Numbered from the stretch's first letter, positions 16,592-25,016 are shown. The stretch is DNA of 64,000 bases from Agrobacterium rosae (GCF_002915175.1 NZ_NXEJ01000005.1:62001-126000), one strand, 5' to 3'. Program-made: numbers and translations. The notes: generated by a model not told the origin, from the letters alone.

Positions 16592-17448
16592 TTCGCTTCC
16601 CTCCCGATCCAAAGATTGAACAGCGAAATGACGACGGCAAGCGCTGCAATTGTGTAAGCGATGGCCGACGCGTAGCCGAAATTCAGCGACGTAAAGCCTT
16701 GGCGATAAAGGAAGATGCCGAGCGTCTCGGTCGCACCACCGGGGCCACCCCTGTTGGTGATGAGGAATGGTTCTGTGAACAGTTGCATGGTGCCGATAAC
16801 CGACAAAACGACACAGAACATGATGATGGGCTTTAGCAGCGGCAGCGTAATATGAAAAAACTGCTGGCGTCTGCTGACATTGTCCAGCCTCGCCGCCTCA
16901 TAGACATCGCCGGGAATGGATTGGAGACCTGCTAGAATAATGATGGCGTTATAACCTGCCCAGCGCCACGTTACAGCAATGATGATGAGCGCCATGGCCG
17001 CCGTGGAATTGTCGAACCAAGCGACGGGCGGCAGTCCCACCGAGGTAATGAGCTTGTTGACGATGCCGAAATCGGTGCTGAACATCAAACGAAACACCGC
17101 CGCATAAGCAACTTCCCCGACAACGACGGGCGCAAAGAATGCGAAGCGAAACAGTGGACGAGCCTTCAGAAGGGGTGAGTTCAACAGCACCGCCATAACC
17201 GTGGCGAGCGCGATCATGACAGGCACCTGCACGACCAGAATGACGAGTGTGTTCTGAAGCGCGTTATAGAACGCCGGGTCACCGACAAGACGCCCCCAGT
17301 TCATGGACGGCGCAAAACGCCAAGGATTGATGCGGGTGTTCTGGAACGACAAAAGAAATGAACTGATGATCGGCCACAGCCAGAAGGTCGCGAAGATCAA
17401 AAGATACGGGGCAAGAAACGCATATGCGACCCTGGTGCGCAAAGGCAT
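16588..17448 (-). CDS. Carbohydrate ABC transporter permease (MalF type)
   Basis: A 286-residue permease with about six membrane helices: the first at 12-33 (AFLAPYLLIFATFWLWPI), and the EAA loop 'DVYEAARLDNVSRRQQFFHI'. ATG 17448 has GAGG four bases upstream. It pairs with the MalG-type permease whose start overlaps its stop. The gap of 78 bp to the binding-protein gene holds an imperfect hairpin. Confidence 0.93.
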   Translation of the reverse strand: MPLRTRVAYAFLAPYLLIFATFWLWPIISSFLLSFQNTRINPWRFAPSMNWGRLVGDPAFYNALQNTLVILVVQVPVMIALATVMAVLLNSPLLKARPLFRFAFFAPVVVGEVAYAAVFRLMFSTDFGIVNKLITSVGLPPVAWFDNSTAAMALIIIAVTWRWAGYNAIIILAGLQSIPGDVYEAARLDNVSRRQQFFHITLPLLKPIIMFCVVLSVIGTMQLFTEPFLITNRGGPGGATETLGIFLYRQGFTSLNFGYASAIAYTIAALAVVISLFNLWIGREAK

Positions 17449-17480
17449 ATCGACCTCACAAAGCCAGAAGGGGATGGGGG

Positions 17481-17507
17481 CCGGACGCCCTCGATGAGAG
17501 CGCCCGG
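17481..17507 (-). other. Intercistronic hairpin between binding protein and permease genes
   Basis: CCGG-a-CGC-c-CTC and GAG-a-GCG-c-CCGG (17481-17507) form a 10-pair stem with two mismatches and a 3-base loop. Hairpins in this place, known from malE-malF, protect the upstream transcript and lower expression of the permeases relative to the binding protein. Here that is inference from position. Confidence 0.5.
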
Positions 17508-17526
17508 CAACGGTCGGCTTGGGAGA

Positions 17527-18801
17527 CTATTCTGCTATCGGAACCCCTGTTGCAGTTTCGATCTGCTTGGCGGCATCATCCAGCGCTACCTTGGCATCCG
17601 GGAATCCACCCGCAAGGTACTTAGTCTGCGTGACGCGGTATATGCCTTCCGCATCGGACTGGAATGCCGTGCCACGGCTCGGCACGATCTTCGGCAAAGT
17701 GGCCAGTATGTCCGACCAGACTGCCTGCCCGCCCCAATAGGCTTGCGGTTCTTTCACGAACGGTTCCTTGTCTGCCGTCAGCAGTGATGGAACAAGGCCG
17801 AAAGATTTCAGCATGGTGACCTGCCCCTCATTGGTCAAAAGAGCATAGTCGATGAACTTCCATGCCGCTTCCTTGTGCTGCGAAGCGGAACTTATGGCGA
17901 GGGAAGAGCCACCCAGATTGGCTGCATGGGGACCATCCGCCGTCAGGCTGGGCATGGTATATACGCCCCATTTCCCGGCGAGATCGGGAGAGCCTGAGCG
18001 AACCGTGCCCTCAAACCAGCCGCCATACATTTGCGTTGCGACCTTTCCAGAGGTGTTGGACTGGATTTTCTCATCCCAGATCGCGGCGGTGATAATGCCT
18101 GCATCTTTCATCTGCTTTAGCTTTTCGAGCGTAGCAACGCATGCTGGCTGGTTGATGGTTATACTCTGGCCATCGGTCGAAAAGTAACCACATCCCTGCT
18201 CATTGGCGATCATGCGAAACCACTCGCTATCGCCGTTGAAATCCGCTTGCGTCATGACGGTGCCGGGGTTGGCTTCCATCACCTTCTTGCCAGCCGCAAT
18301 GAAATCATCCCAGGTCTTTATAGTCGCCGGATCGACACCAGCCTTTTGGTAGAAATCACGGCGGTAGAACATGGCGACTGGACCGGAATCCCACGGCACC
18401 GCATAGGCAACGCCATCCACTTCCAGCTCAGTGCGTTTGAAATCCGGGAAAAGCGCCTGTTTTTCAGGAGTGTAGCCAAGCTTTGTCACATCCGTGAAGC
18501 AATCGGGGAACCGGTTCCAGAAAACCTCAGCCTCAAAGTTTTCAACGGTTACGATGTCCGGCAGGCCCTCCCCACCAGCTGCACAAGCCGCAAGCGACTT
18601 GTCGTAAACCTGACTGTTACCCAAGTCCTGAACGTCAACCTTGATATCAGGATATTTCTTGTTGAAGCCTTCAAGCGTCGACTTCAAAGCGGATGCTGCA
18701 ACGTTCCAGCTCCAGATTGTAATGGTGGTGGATTGCGCGGCCGCAGGTGTTGCAGCCAGAAGCGCGAGCGACACCGAAGCACCGATAAATTTAAAACCCA
18801 T
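17527..18801 (-). CDS. Sugar ABC transporter substrate-binding protein (family 1)
   Basis: A 424-residue periplasmic binding protein, first gene of the operon. It has a signal peptide cleaved after about ATPAAAQ (residue 22), followed by the family 1 start 'TTITIWSWN' and 'TLEGFNKKYPDIKV', then 'PDIVTVENFEAEVF' and 'VPWDSGPVAMFYRRDFYQKAGV', typical of extracellular solute-binding protein family 1 for oligosaccharides or polyols. ATG 18801 has GGGAGG 6 bases upstream. Conserved tryptophans fit sugar stacking. The ligand cannot be assigned. The operon order is binding protein, two permeases, ATPase, fusion dehydrogenase. Confidence 0.93.
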   Translation of the reverse strand: MGFKFIGASVSLALLAATPAAAQSTTITIWSWNVAASALKSTLEGFNKKYPDIKVDVQDLGNSQVYDKSLAACAAGGEGLPDIVTVENFEAEVFWNRFPDCFTDVTKLGYTPEKQALFPDFKRTELEVDGVAYAVPWDSGPVAMFYRRDFYQKAGVDPATIKTWDDFIAAGKKVMEANPGTVMTQADFNGDSEWFRMIANEQGCGYFSTDGQSITINQPACVATLEKLKQMKDAGIITAAIWDEKIQSNTSGKVATQMYGGWFEGTVRSGSPDLAGKWGVYTMPSLTADGPHAANLGGSSLAISSASQHKEAAWKFIDYALLTNEGQVTMLKSFGLVPSLLTADKEPFVKEPQAYWGGQAVWSDILATLPKIVPSRGTAFQSDAEGIYRVTQTKYLAGGFPDAKVALDDAAKQIETATGVPIAE

Positions 18802-18885
18802 TGAAAACCTCCCTTTTCAATTGCCGTCCTCCAACGACACGGGCAGACTAGCGACACAAGGAAATCTGTCTCGTAAAAAGGGAAC

Positions 18886-19779
18886 ATGGATTTGGCGGAA
18901 AGTAAGGTGCTTGAAAAGGCGGTGTATCACCCGGGTGCCAGCACCATCGAAGGCTCTCCGACCAAACTCCAGTTTTTTCGCACCCACCCTGCTGTCATGC
19001 CCATGCCGCACTGGCACGCGCAGGTGGAGGTAAACTACGTCATTTCCGGCCATGTACATTACCGTATGGGTGACCACGCGCTGAGATTGGAGGCGGGGCA
19101 AATGTGCCTGTTCTGGGGTGGGCAGGCCCATCAGATGGACCAGTCATCCGATGATTCATTCTATGCCGGGGCTCATCTTCCACTCGTCCATTTCTTTCGG
19201 ATGCGGTTGCCAGCTTCGGTGTCGAGCATGTTGATGGGCGGCGCAACCATGCTGACATCGGTGACTGATACCTCGGACGAGGAAAATTTTTCCCGCTGGT
19301 TTCGATACGTCAACTCCGGTGATGCGCAGAAGTCAGAAAACGCCGTCGAGGAATTGCTGCTACGGGTGGAACGGATATTTCTGGAACCTTATTCGGTGGT
19401 GGCCTCTGTACCTCCTGACAGCCAAGTCAGCGACACCGAAGGCTCCCATTCACTGAGCGTCGTTCGCATGTGCGATTTCATCGCCGCAAATTTTCTGGAA
19501 GATATCGATGCGACAGATATCGCCCGCTCGGCCAGCCTGCATCCGAAATATGCCATGAACCTGTTTCGGAAGTCGACAGGCATGACACTGATAAAATATC
19601 TGACGCTGTTGCGGCTGTCGCGCGCGCAGGCAATGCTGATCGAGAACAATGACAATATTCTACATGTTGCCCTGGAGAGCGGCTTCGGTTCTGTTAGTGC
19701 TTTCAACAAGGCATTCCGTCAGGTGGCGGGAATGTCGCCCTCTGACTTTCGTCGCGACATGCGCATTAGCATCGTTTAA
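18886..19779 (+). CDS. AraC-family regulator with cupin sensor domain
   Basis: A 297-residue regulator. The N-terminal cupin (about 25-110) shows 'MPHWHAQVEVNYVISGHVHYRMGDH' and 'LEAGQMCLFWGG', a sugar-sensing fold. The C-terminal double helix-turn-helix (about 195-295) shows 'MCDFIAANFLEDIDATDIARSASLHPKYAMNLFRKSTG' and the 'VALESGFGSVSAFNKAFRQVAGMSPSDFRR' block, the classic AraC signature. ATG 18886 is preceded by AAGGGA. It is divergent from the sugar ABC operon with 84 bp between, so it very probably controls that operon in response to the transported sugar. Confidence 0.93.
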   Translation: MDLAESKVLEKAVYHPGASTIEGSPTKLQFFRTHPAVMPMPHWHAQVEVNYVISGHVHYRMGDHALRLEAGQMCLFWGGQAHQMDQSSDDSFYAGAHLPLVHFFRMRLPASVSSMLMGGATMLTSVTDTSDEENFSRWFRYVNSGDAQKSENAVEELLLRVERIFLEPYSVVASVPPDSQVSDTEGSHSLSVVRMCDFIAANFLEDIDATDIARSASLHPKYAMNLFRKSTGMTLIKYLTLLRLSRAQAMLIENNDNILHVALESGFGSVSAFNKAFRQVAGMSPSDFRRDMRISIV

Positions 19780-19923
19780 TCTATATAAGTAGCTGAATTA
19801 AAATAATATTTCTGCACCATGCACATGCCGAAAAAGCCTTCGTCAATCCTTAACAAAATTTAACTATTGCTAGTGCCATAAAGATGGCTATTTTCCTGCT
19901 GCGTTGCAACATGAACTCTCCTT

Positions 19924-19940
19924 ATGCGACGTTGTCGCAT
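19924..19940. promoter_or_regulatory. 17-bp palindrome upstream of the XRE gene
   Basis: ATGCGAC-GTT-GTCGCAT is a perfect inverted repeat with 7-bp arms, 61 bp before the ATG of the small XRE regulator. Size and position fit an operator for an XRE-type dimer. Autoregulation is inferred, not shown. Confidence 0.4.
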
Positions 19941-20001
19941 GAAATGCCGGTGAACCTGATGGACCCCGGTTCTATTGAATGTCCATTCCAGGGAGATTAT
20001 T

Positions 20002-20232
20002 ATGACAATATCCGTTTCTCATCCCCATTCGAGTGATCAGACACATACGCCATTTGCGCAGAAGATCGCAGCGGCCAGAACCAGCTCGGGTTATACGATC
20101 GAGCAACTGGCTATTACCTGCGGATTGACGACGCAGGAAATTGAAGCGCTTGAAAACGGCACGGACAGCAATCCGTCGCACATTCAGCGTGTGGCAGCGG
20201 CGCTGCAAATCCCGATTTCCAACATCGTCTGA
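20002..20232 (+). CDS. Small XRE-type helix-turn-helix protein
   Basis: A 76-residue protein that is little more than one HTH_XRE (Cro/C1) domain: 'FAQKIAAARTSSGYTIEQLAITCGLTTQEIEALENGTDSNPSHIQRVAAALQIP'. A short, His-rich N-terminal tail (about 18 residues) precedes it. ATG 20002 has GGGAG 7 bases upstream. The earlier in-frame TTG at 19975 has no SD. No toxin, methylase or phage gene is adjacent. It is followed by an intrinsic terminator and a second hairpin, and preceded by a palindrome, so it appears to be a single-gene unit. Target genes unknown. Confidence 0.85.
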   Translation: MTISVSHPHSSDQTHTPFAQKIAAARTSSGYTIEQLAITCGLTTQEIEALENGTDSNPSHIQRVAAALQIPISNIV

Positions 20233-20239
20233 CCCATGC

Positions 20240-20263
20240 GTCCTCGATAACGAGGACTTTTTT
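20240..20263 (+). terminator. Intrinsic terminator of the XRE gene
   Basis: GTCCTCG-ATAA-CGAGGAC (7-bp perfect stem, 4-base loop) is followed by six T residues, a textbook Rho-independent terminator 7 bases after the stop codon. Confidence 0.9.
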
Positions 20264-20307
20264 CGCCCGTCGCCCAAGAAAACTGGTTTCTTGATAGGAC
20301 GGGCGAA
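20262..20307. other. Long two-part hairpin downstream of the XRE terminator
   Basis: An outer 10-bp stem (TTCGCCCGTC at 20262-20271 with GACGGGCGAA at 20298-20307) and an inner 7-bp stem (CAAGAAA at 20275-20281 with TTTCTTG at 20287-20293) share a 5-base loop ACTGG. It overlaps the end of the preceding T-run and lies 86 bp before the cyclase gene. No T-run follows on the plus strand. It may be an RNA structure in the cyclase leader or a terminator for minus-strand transcripts. Confidence 0.55.
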
Positions 20308-20393
20308 ACAATAAACGTTTCGGCTTACCCCTTCAAAAAGCTTTCACAATCCACCACATGCAGGGCGCATCATCTCTGACCTGTGGGAACCTC

Positions 20394-21617
20394 ATGACAG
20401 AAGCACATCACGCTGACCTGTCCAATCATCATTCATCGCAAAGCGCGTGGCCGTCCCAGCCTTATGAGATATTGAATTGGCTGGTGCTGGAGACCCATGA
20501 TGAGCGTTTCATCGACAATATTTTCATCGAGCTTTGCCAACGGCTGACTGAGGCGGGCGTTTCCGTTGCCAGAGCATCGTTGAATTTCATGGTCGAGCAC
20601 CCGCAATGGCGCGGTGCCAGAATTCTGTGGTTGAAGGGCAAACCCGAAGCCGAGTTCGCGACCTATGCCTATGGCACGGAAAACACAGCAGAATATCGCA
20701 ATAGTCCAATCTACGAAATACATTCAGGAGCCGCCGAACTGCGCTATCGGCTTGATGTTCCGCCGCCAACTTCCCCTGAGCACGCTATCTATACGGATCT
20801 TCGTGCTGAAGGCCTGACGGAATATTGCGCTTGGCCGCTGAAGCACACTTTCGGCAAACGCCACGTCGTCACATTCTGCAGCGATCGACCCGGTGGATTT
20901 ACCGAGGCGGAGATCGAGATGCTTCGAAGCCTCATTCCCGCAATATCCCTGGTTTCAGAAATTCGCCTCAAAAACCGCATAGCCCGCACCCTACTGGAAA
21001 CCTATGTAGGACCACATGCGAGCCAGGCTATTTTAGATGGAGCGACACGCCGCGGCAGCGGCATGACAGTTGGTGCGGCCATTCTCATCTGCGACCTGCG
21101 CGATTTCACCCATATTTCGGACCTTTGGCCCAGAGACGATGTGATCGAACTGTTGAACGGCTACTTTGACGCCATGTCGGAGCCGATTGAAAAATTCGGC
21201 GGTGAAATACTGAAATTCATGGGCGATGGCCTGCTGGCAATTTTTCCGTTGAGCAATCCCGATGCCTGCACCAATCTTCTAGCGGCCATCGCAGAAGCGC
21301 AAATCCATCTCAAGGCTTTGAACGAGGCCAATATCGAACGCGGGCATGATCCACTCGGTTATGGAATAGGCGTCCATGTCGGCGACGTCATGTACGGCAA
21401 TATCGGCTCGAAAAGCCGGCTGGACTTCACCGTCATCGGCCCCGCCGTCAACATAGCATCGCGACTGGAAACCTTGACCAAGCAGGTCTTGCGCCCCGTT
21501 CTGATGTCCGAGAAGTTCGTAAACATGGCAGGCGGGCCTGAGCATTTCGAAAGCGTCGGTGCGCATGCGCTTAGAGGCCTCGAAAATCCTATCAACGTCT
21601 ACGCCTTGCGAACATAA
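20394..21617 (+). CDS. Class III adenylate/guanylate cyclase with N-terminal sensor domain
   Basis: A 407-residue soluble protein. The C-terminal cyclase catalytic domain (about 225-400) has the first metal-binding Asp in 'ILICDLRDFTHIS' (about 234), the second in 'FGGEILKFMGDGLLAIF' with the substrate-specifying Lys, and the transition-state Asn/Arg in 'GPAVNIASRLE'. All catalytic positions look intact. The N-terminal part (about 40-205) has a GAF-like arrangement common in rhizobial cyclases. The likely product is cAMP, inferred from the Lys. ATG 20394 follows GGGA. The long preceding gap holds a strong hairpin. Signal unknown. Confidence 0.9.
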   Translation: MTEAHHADLSNHHSSQSAWPSQPYEILNWLVLETHDERFIDNIFIELCQRLTEAGVSVARASLNFMVEHPQWRGARILWLKGKPEAEFATYAYGTENTAEYRNSPIYEIHSGAAELRYRLDVPPPTSPEHAIYTDLRAEGLTEYCAWPLKHTFGKRHVVTFCSDRPGGFTEAEIEMLRSLIPAISLVSEIRLKNRIARTLLETYVGPHASQAILDGATRRGSGMTVGAAILICDLRDFTHISDLWPRDDVIELLNGYFDAMSEPIEKFGGEILKFMGDGLLAIFPLSNPDACTNLLAAIAEAQIHLKALNEANIERGHDPLGYGIGVHVGDVMYGNIGSKSRLDFTVIGPAVNIASRLETLTKQVLRPVLMSEKFVNMAGGPEHFESVGAHALRGLENPINVYALRT

Positions 21618-21701
21618 GCTTCGGATTTTACACTTGTCGTGTTGCGCCTTAGATAGGCGATAAAAGGGTGATGTGGAAATTCGCGACAAGGACTGATTGC
21701 G

Positions 21702-22253
21702 TTGACTGACCAAATGGAAGCGGCGAATGCTCCCACAAAAAGAATGCTGACATGGGTCCGCAACTCGACGATTTACCGGCTCGAACGGCGGATGATGACC
21801 GAGCGGCAGCTGTTCGACGCGATCACACGCAAGGCAAAACAGAAGTTTGAGGATATCACCTCAGAACAAATCGAGGCTTTGGCCAACGCGGCCGTCAAGT
21901 TCGCTTATGATATCAAAGCGCTTGACGATGTAGCCTACGCTGAAAGCGCCACGCGGTCTGCTATTCGCAGCGGCAAATCACGACGTGCGATCGCCCAGAA
22001 GCTGAGCATAAAAGGTGTCAGCAAGGATATTACCGAGCAGGCACTTGTTGATAAGGACGATCTTTATTCCGCTGTGATCATGGCGCGAAAGCGCCGTTTT
22101 GGACCGTTTCGTCGCGACGAGCCTGATGAAAAGCGCATGCAAAAGGAAATCTCTTCCTTCGCGCGCAACGGATACAGTTTCGAGATTGCCAATAAGGTCT
22201 ATAAAATGAACCTTGAGGACGCAGAAGAGATTCTGGATCAAAACCCGCTATAG
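21702..22253 (+). CDS. recX: Regulatory protein RecX
   Basis: A 183-residue, strongly basic, all-helical protein with three RecX-type repeats: 'RLERRMMTERQLFDAITRKA', 'SAIRSGKSRRAIAQKLSIKGVSKDITEQAL' and 'KRMQKEISSFARNGYSFEIANKVYKM'. RecX inhibits RecA filament growth and coprotease activity. It is not next to recA here, which is common in rhizobia. TTG 21702 has AAGGA about 10 bases upstream. The alternative ATG at 21714 lacks an SD at good spacing. Its stop is one base from the stop of the convergent cytochrome gene. Confidence 0.85.
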   Translation: MTDQMEAANAPTKRMLTWVRNSTIYRLERRMMTERQLFDAITRKAKQKFEDITSEQIEALANAAVKFAYDIKALDDVAYAESATRSAIRSGKSRRAIAQKLSIKGVSKDITEQALVDKDDLYSAVIMARKRRFGPFRRDEPDEKRMQKEISSFARNGYSFEIANKVYKMNLEDAEEILDQNPL

Positions 22254-22254
22254 A

Positions 22255-22644
22255 TTATTGCGGCGCGGCTACCGTTTTGAGATAGGCAATCAAATCATCG
22301 ATCTCGCTATCGCTCCAAAGCCCGAAAAAGCGCATGGAGGTGCCGGGCACGGTCTTCTTTGGACTGTACAGAAACGCGTGCAGTTTCTCTTCCGTCCAGA
22401 TCAGACCTCCGGCACCGGCGTCTGTCATCGCTGCCGAGTATTTGTATTCGGGCACCGTACCGGCGGGTCTTCCTACGACACCCATTAGGTGGGGACCCAA
22501 GCGGGTGCGAGGGTGGTCAATGCTATGACAAGCTGAACATTTGCTGAAAGCCCGCTCGCCGCGCGCAGCATCACCTTCCGCCATTGATGGCGAAGCGGAT
22601 ATGATCAGGCACATAGCCGCCAAAATTCTCAACCTCATTGCCAT
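22255..22644 (-). CDS. Class I c-type cytochrome
   Basis: A 129-residue periplasmic monohaem cytochrome c resembling cytochrome c2/c550. It has a signal peptide ending about PSMA (residue 22), a haem-binding CSACH (36-40), 'GPHLMGVVGRPAG', and a probable axial methionine in 'VPGTSMRFFG'. The C-terminal helix 'SDSEIDDLIAYLKTV' is typical. It shuttles electrons between respiratory complexes or dehydrogenases. The partner is not evident from neighbours. ATG 22644 is preferred over the upstream ATG at 22650, as the shorter form gives a normal signal peptide. Confidence 0.92.
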   Translation of the reverse strand: MAMRLRILAAMCLIISASPSMAEGDAARGERAFSKCSACHSIDHPRTRLGPHLMGVVGRPAGTVPEYKYSAAMTDAGAGGLIWTEEKLHAFLYSPKKTVPGTSMRFFGLWSDSEIDDLIAYLKTVAAPQ

Positions 22645-22675
22645 GTACACACCTATACCTCACGCGAAAAGCAAA

Positions 22676-22707
22676 ACGCCCTCCCCGTCATACGACGAAG
22701 AGGGCGT
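22676..22707 (-). terminator. Terminator downstream of the DUF992 gene
   Basis: Read on the minus strand, ACGCCCTC and GAGGGCGT pair across an inner CGTC/GACG stem and are followed by TTTTGCTTTT, giving a likely Rho-independent terminator between the DUF992 gene and the cytochrome gene. Confidence 0.7.
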
Positions 22708-22741
22708 GTCATTACATGCGTCAGATTGACCGCAGTGACGA

Positions 22742-23272
22742 TCAGCCGTTGATCGGGTTCAGCGTCACAGATGTACCTGTTGCAGCAAGGTTGAGGCCGA
22801 CCTGACCGCCTACGCTGATTGTCTGAAGCTGAATGGAACCGGCAGTACCGCCAACCAGCACGTTTGCGCCGACGCCCAGGCCAACCGTGGCTTCAGCTGT
22901 CGCGCCCTGATAGAGGCCACCAAGCGAACCCTTGTGGTAACCGGCAGTTGGAGCGAACACTGCCCAGAGTACGCGACCCTGTGTCGTGAAGCCGAGGTCT
23001 ACGCCCATCTTGCGGATCGCACCGCTGTAGTGATCGGTGCGGCGTGCGCCAACTGTGGACTGGAACGTGCATTCAAGCTCCTTGGAGGAACCGATCACGT
23101 AGCCTACGCCACCACCAACATCACATGTCAGGTAACCGATCTTGACGCCGTTGCGGTCGTCCTGATCCTGATAAACTTCGGGAGATCTCGCCAGATCTGC
23201 GGCAATTGCACTGGCAGTGCCGCCGAGGCCGAGAGTCATCGCTGCGAAAGTTACGGCAAAAGCTTTTTTCAT
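22742..23272 (-). CDS. DUF992-family periplasmic protein
   Basis: A 176-residue protein with a signal peptide (cleavage about ASAIAA, residue 25), then a small domain with 'GVKIGYLTCDVGGGVGYVIGSSKELECTF', 'YSGAIRKMGVDLGFTTQG', and a glycine/alanine-rich C-terminus 'LNLAATGTSVTLNPI'. This arrangement matches the alphaproteobacterial DUF992 family. Two cysteines may form a disulfide. Function is unknown in the family. ATG 23272 has AGGAG upstream. The gene stands alone with its own terminator, so it looks like an abundant single-gene envelope protein, possibly stress related (inference). Confidence 0.85.
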   Translation of the reverse strand: MKKAFAVTFAAMTLGLGGTASAIAADLARSPEVYQDQDDRNGVKIGYLTCDVGGGVGYVIGSSKELECTFQSTVGARRTDHYSGAIRKMGVDLGFTTQGRVLWAVFAPTAGYHKGSLGGLYQGATAEATVGLGVGANVLVGGTAGSIQLQTISVGGQVGLNLAATGTSVTLNPING

Positions 23273-23585
23273 TTTGTTTTCTCCTGTTAGATTCTTGACC
23301 CGCGGCAGCCCTTTGCCCTTTTCGGATTATGAATGGCGCTGCTTTAACGTTCGTTCTGGAAAATCGATCCATTTGAAGGTCAAATCAGCGAAGGTGAGCC
23401 TTCGAGTGAAGAACTGACTGATGGGCTAAGAGCGTATTGAGGCGCAGTTAGGGCGTGGCATCTGCATACCGAATTACCACCTCACTTCGCCTGTTTGTCT
23501 CCTGATCGAGAGTGCGTGGCGAAAACTCGTCGCCTGATCAAAGCGAGTGGTCTGGACAACACTACGCCCAGACCACTCCTTCACG
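23273..23585. other. 313-bp gap between manC and the DUF992 gene
   Basis: This gap holds the upstream region of the minus-strand DUF992 gene (AGGAG just before its ATG) and, at its left-reading end, the manC terminator hairpin at 23545-23578. I see no open reading frame with an SD and no recognisable RNA motif in the rest. Confidence 0.5.
23545..23578 (-). terminator. Hairpin after manC, likely terminator
   Basis: An 11-bp perfect stem (GAGTGGTCTGG at 23545-23555, CCAGACCACTC at 23568-23578) with a 12-base loop lies 7 bases past the manC stop. On the minus strand it is followed by GCTTTGATC, a weak T-run. Confidence 0.65.
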
Positions 23586-25016
23586 TCAGGCCCGCTTGTA
23601 GTCGTCCTGCAAGCGAATGATGTCGTCTTCTCCAAAATAGGAGCCCGTCTGGATTTCGATAAGCTCCAGTGGTATCTGCCCTTCATTGGCAAGGCGGTGA
23701 GGCTTGCCTACGGGAATGTAGACCGACTCGTTTTCCGTCAACAAACGCGTTTCATCTTCAATCGTCACCGTCGCCGTGCCGCGTACAACGATCCAGTGTT
23801 CCGAGCGATGATAATGCTGCTGAAGCGATATTCTATGGCCGGGCTCTACCTTGATATGGCTGACGCGGTAGCGTGGTCCAGAGTCTGTCTGCTCGATATG
23901 ACCCCAAGGGCGATAGGCTCGTTTATGGATTTCCGTTTTGCGAGAATGGTCGCTTTCCTTCAAAGCCTCGACCAAGCCTTTGACGCTCTGCACCCGATCC
24001 TTTGGCGTAACGAGAACCGCGTCTTTCGTCGCCACGACGACCAGATCCTTCGCGCCCACGACCGTCGTCAAAATGCTGTTTGAATGGATCAGGCATCCCT
24101 CGGAATCGATGAATATTCCCTGCCCTTCGACGGCGTTGCCGTTCTCCTGCTTGTCCGCAATCTCCCAGATTGCATCCCAGCTACCGATATCGGACCAGCG
24201 AAAGTGCCCACGCACGACAGCCATGCGCTTCGTGTTTTCGATGACAGCATAATCGATCGAGTTCTTCGGCGATGCCTCGAAGCTTTCTTTGTGCAGACGA
24301 ACAAATCCCAAGTCGGTCTCATGCTCGTCGACTGAACGGGTCACGGCTTCGAGTATTTCCGGCACGTGCGCTTTAAGCTCGGCAATCATGACATCGGAGC
24401 GAAAAAGGAAGTTGCCGGAATTCCAGAGATAGCCCTTCTCGACATAGGATACGGCGGTCTCTTCGTCGGGTTTTTCCACGAAGGCTTCCACGACACAAAG
24501 GTCTTCATTACCATCAATCGGCTGGCCGGGGTTGATATATCCGTAGGACGTGCGGGGTTCCGTGGGCGTCAAGCCGAACACGACGATATTGCCCTGCTCT
24601 GCCGCGCTTGCGCCCAGTTTAACGGCCTCGGAGAACTTGTCGTTGTCGAGTACGACGTGGTCGGCGGCCAACGCAAGAACCAGCGAGCCCGGTTCACGCC
24701 GCTCCGCAAGCACTGCGGCAGCGGCCATGGCGGCGGCGCTGTCACGGCGTGCAGGTTCCAGAACGACGGTCGCGGACACGTCGACTTCTTCTGCCTGTCT
24801 GCGGGCGAAGAAGCGAAAATCCTCGTTGGTTATGACCAGCGGTTCGCCGTAAAGTGTTTCATCGCTGACACGCTGCAAAGTCTGCTGATAGGTGGAAAGG
24901 CTTCCCACCAGCGGCTGAAACTGCTTCGGCAATTGATCGCGTGAGACAGGCCACAATCTTGATCCCGCCCCGCCTGCCAAAAGTACAGGGATAATCTTTC
25001 TTGTCTGTGCGTTCAC
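23586..25016 (-). CDS. manC: Mannose-1-phosphate guanylyltransferase / mannose-6-phosphate isomerase
   Basis: A bifunctional type II PMI-GMP enzyme of 476 residues that makes GDP-mannose for surface polysaccharides. The pyrophosphorylase signature 'LLAGGAGSRLWPVSR' is near residue 10 and the GMP motif 'FVEKP' is about 170. The C-terminal cupin isomerase domain (about 350-470) shows 'YRPWGHIEQ', 'QQHYHRSEHWIVV' and 'VPIGKPH'-like metal ligands (here YIPVGKPHRLAN). GTG 25016 has AAAGGTGA at good spacing and gives the usual N-terminus. ATG 25043 is an alternative whose A overlaps the stop of a tiny upstream frame. It is not part of the exo cluster, whose product has no mannose. Confidence 0.93.
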   Translation of the reverse strand: MNAQTRKIIPVLLAGGAGSRLWPVSRDQLPKQFQPLVGSLSTYQQTLQRVSDETLYGEPLVITNEDFRFFARRQAEEVDVSATVVLEPARRDSAAAMAAAAVLAERREPGSLVLALAADHVVLDNDKFSEAVKLGASAAEQGNIVVFGLTPTEPRTSYGYINPGQPIDGNEDLCVVEAFVEKPDEETAVSYVEKGYLWNSGNFLFRSDVMIAELKAHVPEILEAVTRSVDEHETDLGFVRLHKESFEASPKNSIDYAVIENTKRMAVVRGHFRWSDIGSWDAIWEIADKQENGNAVEGQGIFIDSEGCLIHSNSILTTVVGAKDLVVVATKDAVLVTPKDRVQSVKGLVEALKESDHSRKTEIHKRAYRPWGHIEQTDSGPRYRVSHIKVEPGHRISLQQHYHRSEHWIVVRGTATVTIEDETRLLTENESVYIPVGKPHRLANEGQIPLELIEIQTGSYFGEDDIIRLQDDYKRA

